Below, piece after piece: positions 52,133 through 56,582 of a stretch of 56,582 bases of DNA (position 1 is the stretch's first letter; every line of letters begins with the position of its first letter). Source of the stretch: an uncultured Hungatella sp. Its GTDB lineage: Bacteria; Bacillota; Clostridia; Lachnospirales; Lachnospiraceae. Location of the stretch: NCBI GenBank assembly GCA_910588505.1, contig CAJUPQ010000015.1, positions 1-56,582 of the forward strand, in the 5' to 3' direction. The notes beneath the pieces are model-generated. The model saw only the letters and a program-made list of their open reading frames with translations, searched no databases and was not told the origin of the DNA. A program made the position numbers and the translations under genes.

Positions 52133-53411
52133 GTTCCTCCTCCCAATACCTCATCGCCCGAAGAACTTCATCTGATATGAGCTGAGGGCCCAGAAAATCC
52201 GACAGCCCCATGCCCCTGTCTGTCAGAGCAATGAACCCGCCCTCATCCCGAAACGCCAGCTCCTCCTCCATCCACCGGGCGATCACAGGGAAATCCTCCA
52301 AGACCCGGCTGCCAAACCGCTGCCAGTACCCCTCCTCCTCCACTCCCGGCCGGATCAGCACATGGCGGATCGCGAACCTTCGCTTCTCCTCCTCCGGGGA
52401 AAGCCGTATGCCGTGGGTGATCTCTGTAAAGTCTTTTGTCTCCTCAAAGGCCCTCAGCTGTCTGGCACACTCCCCGGCTGTGACCGCGTAGGGGGCGCAG
52501 AAATGCAGATCCCCCACATAGCTCCTTCCTCCGCAGCCAAGGGCCAGGGAGGTGGAAAATCCGCAGTCCGAAAATCCTCTCTGCCCTTGCCTCCCCCTTA
52601 CAAACCGCCTCATGGAATCCTGACAAAATCCCTGGGATCTTAAAAACAGACTGGCTTCCTCATACTGTCTGTACGCCTTTTGGGGATCAGGCGCCACGCC
52701 CTCCCTCTCCAGCCCGGCCCCGTGCTTTACATAGAGGGGATACAGAAAGATCTCCCTGGGGCCAAATCCCACTGCCTCCCTGAGGGAATTTAAAAGAGAC
52801 TGGATCCCCTGCCCCGGGATCCCGTAGATAAAATCCAGGTTCACGCAGTCAAAATCAAAGGACATCAAAAGCTCCAGAGCCTCTCTGGCCCTCATGGGAC
52901 TGTGCCCCCGCCTTAACGTCCGAAGTTCTTCCTGGTTAAAGCTCTGGATCCCCATGCTGACCCTGGTAACTCCCGCTTCCTTAAGGACCCTTAATTTTTC
53001 TCTCTCCGTCTGGTTGGGCGCTGTCTCAATGACCATCTCCGCCTTCTTCTCCATCTGGGGGCTGACCATGGAAAACATTCGGTCCAGCTGCCCTGTGGTC
53101 AGGCACAGCGGGGTCCCTCCCCCCACGGTGAAGCTGGAAAACCTGGTCTTCCAGGGCGAAAGAATCTGTCTGTACTGTCTCACCTGGCGCTCTATGGCAT
53201 CCAGATACCGCTCTATTTCCTCCTCCTTTGCCCCTGTGACGGAAAACAGGTTGCAGTAGCCACATTTTCCCTGGCAGAAGGGGACGTGAAGATACAGGCC
53301 ATGGCCCGGGCCCTTAAGCCTGTGGGCAAAGTCCCCCAGGTTTACCCCGCTCATGGGCCTGTAGGCCGTCTTATGAGGGTAGCTGTACATGTATTGTATA
53401 TATGGATTCAA
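52077..53411 (-). CDS. STM4012-family radical SAM protein (HemN-like)
   Basis: 444 residues. A HemN-like radical SAM core: LYLHVPFCQGKCGYCNLF (C-x3-C-x2-C), the glycine motif FTVGGGTPLCL, TRVSMGIQSFNQEELRTLRR and NLDFIYGIPGQG. The C-terminal domain is not the HemN one and matches what I recall of the STM4012 family. TTG start at 53411 with GGGAG seven bases upstream; it begins 27 bases after STM4013. An oxidative modification or a methyl/alkyl transfer is possible, but no product is known to me. Confidence 0.85.
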   Translation of the reverse strand: MNPYIQYMYSYPHKTAYRPMSGVNLGDFAHRLKGPGHGLYLHVPFCQGKCGYCNLFSVTGAKEEEIERYLDAIERQVRQYRQILSPWKTRFSSFTVGGGTPLCLTTGQLDRMFSMVSPQMEKKAEMVIETAPNQTEREKLRVLKEAGVTRVSMGIQSFNQEELRTLRRGHSPMRAREALELLMSFDFDCVNLDFIYGIPGQGIQSLLNSLREAVGFGPREIFLYPLYVKHGAGLEREGVAPDPQKAYRQYEEASLFLRSQGFCQDSMRRFVRGRQGQRGFSDCGFSTSLALGCGGRSYVGDLHFCAPYAVTAGECARQLRAFEETKDFTEITHGIRLSPEEEKRRFAIRHVLIRPGVEEEGYWQRFGSRVLEDFPVIARWMEEELAFRDEGGFIALTDRGMGLSDFLGPQLISDEVLRAMRYWEEEHGLKGAAYDSLQRQPEKL

Positions 53412-53438
53412 CCTTAAACTCCCATCCTTTCCCTGTCC

Positions 53439-54320
53439 TTACAGCAGGAAATGTTTGTAGGGGACCGTATTTACCATAGGGTGGTTGATCCCGTGAAACT
53501 GGCATCCATCCTCCCCGTAGCACGTCCCATGGTCAGAACAGCAGATGACAAAGGTTTCGCCCCGCCCCTTTTTCCACCCGTCAAACAGCCTGCCAAGCTG
53601 CCCGTCCACATACACAAGGGCAGCCCTGTGGCTTTCCAGGCTGTCGCCCCCTGCTCCATCCAGGTAAAAATAATTGGGATAGTGGATGGCATCCACGTTA
53701 AGATACGCAAAAATCTTCCGCTCCCGGTCCGCGGCCTCCATCTTTCCAAGCAGCAGATCCACCTGGTTCTTTGTGCTGTCCTTCACCCCGCACCCAAAAG
53801 AAGGACGCCACCAGCTTTTCTGAAAATATCCGGGAAACACTCGGCCAAGATCTGTCCGCTTATCAAAAAAAGACACGCCTCCCACGCACCAGGTATCGTA
53901 CCCGTCGTTTCCAAGCCCTTCCATAATAGTGCTGCCCGAAAAGCCGTAGGCCCCTTTGGGAACCTTATTGCCCATGCCGATCTGCCTGGGAAAAAACAGC
54001 ATCTCCCGGTCTGACAGATTTTTGGCGTCATAGGGCGACGGCAGAAAACCAGAAAACATGGCATGGTGGGACGGCCACGTAAAATTCCCCGGAGCCTGGC
54101 ATTTCTGCCACCTGCCATACTGGTTTAACACCGGGGTTTTGCCCTTCTCCTCCCCCCACACCGCCGCGTCATACCGCAGGGTGTCCAGGCAGATAAACAA
54201 AATATCCATGGCCCCCACGATCTTGCCCATATCGATCCGCGGCTCTCCTCTCCTGGCCGAAGAAGAAAACAACCGGAAGGGAACCTCGCCGCCGGTCCCC
54301 TGCTCTGCGTCTCTCTCCAT
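53439..54320 (-). CDS. STM4013-family alkaline-phosphatase/sulfatase-fold enzyme
   Basis: 293 residues. Alkaline phosphatase superfamily pattern: metal Asp in LFICLDTLRYDAAVW, a probable Thr nucleophile in GNFTWPSHHAMFSG, DAIHYPNYF, and the second metal set in CCSDHGTCYGEDG with QFHGINHP. The Thr or Ser at the nucleophile means it would be a phosphohydrolase/phosphotransferase or a formylglycine-independent enzyme. ATG 54320 has AAAGGAG six bases upstream and shares its A with the STM4014 stop (TGATG). A further ATG at 54347 or 54230 is less well supported. The first 35 residues are not conserved. Confidence 0.85.
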   Translation of the reverse strand: MERDAEQGTGGEVPFRLFSSSARRGEPRIDMGKIVGAMDILFICLDTLRYDAAVWGEEKGKTPVLNQYGRWQKCQAPGNFTWPSHHAMFSGFLPSPYDAKNLSDREMLFFPRQIGMGNKVPKGAYGFSGSTIMEGLGNDGYDTWCVGGVSFFDKRTDLGRVFPGYFQKSWWRPSFGCGVKDSTKNQVDLLLGKMEAADRERKIFAYLNVDAIHYPNYFYLDGAGGDSLESHRAALVYVDGQLGRLFDGWKKGRGETFVICCSDHGTCYGEDGCQFHGINHPMVNTVPYKHFLL

Positions 54321-55384
54321 CACTGACTCCTTTCCTGGTCTCTCCATGCCCTCATCATCTCCCCCTGTCTCTCATAGATCTGGTTCTCTCCATAGATATC
54401 CTGGTAGATCAGATCCCCCTGGCCGTTCATCTCAATGACTCTTGGCCTTAAACTTCCCTTTTCCAGAAGAATGTCAATCCCCACGCTTCCAAGCCCCGAA
54501 AAACACCCGGCAGCCTGACGGCACACGGTTTTCACCCTGTCCCACACTTCCCCACAAAGGCCAAGCTCCTCTATGTTTCCCGGATGATTATTCAGCTGCA
54601 GGTTGGTGATGGGACCTTTGGAAAGCCTGGCCAGGATAAACGTTGGCTCCCCGGCCAGGACCACTGCCCGCAGATCATAGGAGTACCCTCCCATCTCCGC
54701 CTTTGGGTACCATCGCTCCACAATACAGTCCCCGGCCAGGATCTGCCCTGCCATGAAACCGATCTCCTCTCTGTCTCCAAACCGCCGAAGCCGCTTGGTG
54801 TTTACCATGCGGCCTGTCTCAGGGTCCTTTGCGGCGCAGGTGTACAGAACCATCTGTCCCCTCCCCGGCTCATAGCGCAGGGCCATCACCCCCGCGGCTC
54901 CGGAACCCTTATTTGGTTTTAAGAAAACCTGAAATACCCGCTCCCTTTCCATGCTCTCAAGAAGCCTTTCAAAGGGGGATTCTGCTCCCCCATCGGCCTC
55001 CCTGCCAATCGCCACTTCCTCCGTAACCGGTATTCCCGCCTTTGCCAGCAATCGTTTGCATCCTCTTTTGTCCAGAAGGGCCTTTATAACCGCCGGATCG
55101 TTGAGGAAAGTGATCCGTCCTGTCCGGCCAAGTACTGACAGCCTGTCCAGGTTCTGGCCGTACTCCCTGGTCAGCCTCTCCAGTTCCTTTAGACAGCAGC
55201 TGCCCCACCTGGGCGGATCGATCTTTAAAAAGATCCGCTCCCCTGTCCGGGCCAGCTCTGTCAGGCAGCCGGGAAAGTCCCTCCAATCCAAAACCTCCAG
55301 CTCCACTCCGGCTGCCGCAGCCCCCTTTTCCAGATAGACAGCCCGCTTTGTCCCCGGGCTGCCCAGAAGGATCACCCGGCTCAT
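54320..55384 (-). CDS. STM4014-family ATP-grasp-like protein
   Basis: 354 residues. An N-terminal nucleotide-type fold (VILLGSPGTKRAVYLEKG) is followed by ATP-grasp-like elements: FLKPNKGSGAAGVMAL (Lys and Gly loop), YSYDLRAVVLAGEP, and the metal site IDILLEKGSLRPRVIEMNGQ. ATP-grasp enzymes form amide or ester bonds through acyl phosphates. ATG 55384 overlaps the STM4015 stop by four bases (ATGA), and its own stop overlaps the next start. No substrate is known. Confidence 0.85.
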   Translation of the reverse strand: MSRVILLGSPGTKRAVYLEKGAAAAGVELEVLDWRDFPGCLTELARTGERIFLKIDPPRWGSCCLKELERLTREYGQNLDRLSVLGRTGRITFLNDPAVIKALLDKRGCKRLLAKAGIPVTEEVAIGREADGGAESPFERLLESMERERVFQVFLKPNKGSGAAGVMALRYEPGRGQMVLYTCAAKDPETGRMVNTKRLRRFGDREEIGFMAGQILAGDCIVERWYPKAEMGGYSYDLRAVVLAGEPTFILARLSKGPITNLQLNNHPGNIEELGLCGEVWDRVKTVCRQAAGCFSGLGSVGIDILLEKGSLRPRVIEMNGQGDLIYQDIYGENQIYERQGEMMRAWRDQERSQ

Positions 55385-56238
55385 TCGGTCAGCATGGCGT
55401 CCATCCAGATCTCGCCCTTATACTCCTCAGGCTCATTTTTCTCTGACGCGTCCACCTCCAGAGGGAGAGCCTCCAGCTTTTTCACCATATCTTCGGACAT
55501 GTAGTGATAGTGTACATCCAAAACCTTGATATTAGGAAATTGGGGAAGCATTTCCAAAAGCAGGGCGCCTCCCTTGTCGGAAAGGGTGCCGTTGGCCAGA
55601 TCTAAGGTATGTACCTGGCCCATGTATTTGCTCTCCAACACCACCTTTGTCAGCTGATCCTGGATCTCGCTGTCCTCAATGCCCAGATACTCAAGGGTGG
55701 GAAAGTCCGACTTCTCCAAAAATGTCCGGACAGTGTCCTCATCCCCGTCAAACCCGTAATTGTCAATGCCTATGTACAGCACCAGCTTTTTTAAGTTCGG
55801 CAGCTTTGCCTTAGACAGATCCTCAAACACCGACGACCCCAGGCCTCCGCAGATGATGGTCAAAGCTTCCAGCCCCTCATGCTCCACCCTTCCCAAAGTC
55901 AGGTCCATGCTCCCTTTGATGGTCAGCTCCTTAAGACCGGGAAGAGCGCTCCACAGCCCGCCGTAATTGCCCTGCATGATCCAGGAAACCTCGCAGTCCT
56001 CGTAATCCATATCCCCCACAAACAACTTCTCCACATGGGCAAACTGATCTTTTTTCTCCGCGATCCCGTCAAGGATAGGCTGACAGTCATCCTCCCAGGC
56101 GCTGCCCCAGCTTCCGATGGTCAGATCCGTCACCTGCCCAAACTCCGGGTCAGCCAGAATATCCTCAATCATAGTGCCAGGCCCTTTGCCGTTCTCATAC
56201 TGCTCATAGTCGTACTCATACCGTTTCGCTTTTCCCAT
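55381..56238 (-). CDS. STM4015-family leucine-rich-repeat-like protein
   Basis: 285 residues. Leu/Ile-spaced repeats run through it: LPGLKELTIKGSMDLTLG, HEGLEALTII, KLPNLKKLVLYIG, FPTLEYLGIEDSEI, VHTLDLANGTLSDKG, FPNIKVLDVHY. This fits a short LRR solenoid suited to binding a protein or peptide. ATG 56238 has GGAGGAGG five bases upstream. First gene of the cluster, directly behind the promoter at 56275-56303. Confidence 0.85.
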   Translation of the reverse strand: MGKAKRYEYDYEQYENGKGPGTMIEDILADPEFGQVTDLTIGSWGSAWEDDCQPILDGIAEKKDQFAHVEKLFVGDMDYEDCEVSWIMQGNYGGLWSALPGLKELTIKGSMDLTLGRVEHEGLEALTIICGGLGSSVFEDLSKAKLPNLKKLVLYIGIDNYGFDGDEDTVRTFLEKSDFPTLEYLGIEDSEIQDQLTKVVLESKYMGQVHTLDLANGTLSDKGGALLLEMLPQFPNIKVLDVHYHYMSEDMVKKLEALPLEVDASEKNEPEEYKGEIWMDAMLTE

Positions 56239-56274
56239 AAAAACCTCCTCCATGTAAAAATGTGATATGGTCTT

Positions 56275-56303
56275 ATTATACCGCTGATTGCCGCGCAAAT
56301 CAA
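56275..56303 (-). promoter_or_regulatory. Promoter of the STM4015-STM4011 operon
   Basis: On the minus strand TTGATT (56298-56303), a 17-base spacer and a perfect TATAAT (56275-56280), about 37 bases before the first start codon. Confidence 0.8.
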
Positions 56304-56341
56304 TGGATTCCTCTTTGGGGGCATCTTATTATCTGGAGATT

Positions 56342-56478
56342 GCGTAACAGTTCAGGTAGGTCTGCACGTTTACCGCGCTGACCGTACGAAAACGTAATGG
56401 TAGCAGGCATCCGGCCCCATCGCGAAGCGATTTTCATGGCCGGATGCGTAACAGTTCAAGGGTTATCTGAACTGTTAC
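56342..56478. repeat. Hairpin-rich intergenic element framed by GTAACAGTTCA motifs
   Basis: GCGTAACAGTTCA occurs at 56342-56354 and 56446-56458, and TGAACTGTTAC at 56468-56478 in inverted direction, giving an 11-base stem over a nine-base loop. Between them GCATCCGGCC (56407-56416) pairs with GGCCGGATGC (56438-56447), with a nested ATCGC-GAA-GCGAT. No open frame. The role could be a repeat element, an RNA or a terminator. Confidence 0.65.
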
Positions 56479-56490
56479 GAGATTGCCGGT

Positions 56491-56530
56491 TATGAGGTAT
56501 AATTGAGTGAGCAAATGGGCGAGGGTAGCG
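56491..56530 (+). repeat. Dispersed intergenic repeat, copy F (single end)
   Basis: GGTATAATTGAGTGAGCAAA followed by TGGGCGAGGG. It matches the core of the other copies, but the outer part is replaced by the neighbouring hairpin element. The window ends 52 bases later, so a partner end cannot be excluded. Confidence 0.75.
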
Positions 56531-56582
56531 GGTTTTCAACACTTGTAATTGAATAAAAGTTCTACAAACCGCAGAAATGCGG

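Noticed and set aside
1..56582. tRNA or rRNA genes and a replication origin
   Set aside because: No cloverleaf ending in CCA, rRNA-like conserved stretch or DnaA-box cluster was seen by eye on either strand.

Overview
The window looks like a chromosomal segment of a GC-rich, low-oxygen Firmicute, most likely a Lachnospiraceae/Enterocloster-type Clostridium. The reasons are strong AGGAGG ribosome binding sites, frequent GTG/TTG starts, sigma-A promoters (TTGACx-17-TATAAT), and gene families typical of gut Clostridia (DUF3798 transporter, DUF6774 micro-ORF, DUF2975/HTH pair, FIST-MCP pair). The taxon is inferred; no rRNA or tRNA gene is present to confirm it. Protein family names come from recognising motifs, not from a search.

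Layout. 1-1.8 kb: decayed peptidase and transporter genes (a PepV-like fragment, a frameshifted PepD, a transporter fragment). 1.9-8.7 kb: a dipeptide/oligopeptide ABC operon (dppA-B-C-D-F) ending in an M42 aminopeptidase. 9-11.7 kb: a cell-wall amidase, a 55-codon DUF6774 gene, a CHAP lysin and nth. 11.8-14.1 kb: a small group of nuclease-like genes (sce7726-like, a wrecked AAA-ATPase-like gene, an HTH-Uma2 fusion). 14.1-16.5 kb: glgX, interrupted by one in-frame stop. 16.9-21.3 kb: marR plus a heterodimeric ABC exporter. 21.4-24.7 kb: the tail of a DUF2975 gene, an HTH regulator and two membrane proteins. 24.7-30.6 kb: a GT-C-like membrane protein, a HipA-like fragment, a PurF-like protein without the catalytic Cys, and an unknown membrane protein. 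30.9-36.5 kb: a DUF3798-type ABC transporter operon. 36.7-49.4 kb: chemosensory locus with a FIST protein, four MCPs, CheA, CheW, CheR and CheB, but no CheY or flagellar gene. 49.5-50.5 kb: a C39-like peptidase. 50.6-56.3 kb: a tightly coupled five-gene STM4011-STM4015 cluster with two radical SAM enzymes, a phosphatase/sulfatase-fold enzyme, an ATP-grasp-like protein and a leucine-rich-repeat-like protein, behind a near-consensus promoter.

Two things stand out. The STM4011-4015 cluster looks like a complete modification pathway of unknown product, and its STM4011 protein carries a HAD phosphatase domain. A dispersed intergenic repeat, recognisable by TATAATTGAGTGAGC followed in longer copies by GGGCGAGGGG, occurs at six places. 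Some copies are paired inverted ends, one lies at a gene truncation and may supply a promoter, one lies close to another decayed gene, and one supplies a gene's stop codon. The several broken genes (pepD, pepV-like, transporter, AAA-like, DUF2975, HipA-like, glgX) show a genome segment undergoing rearrangement and decay.
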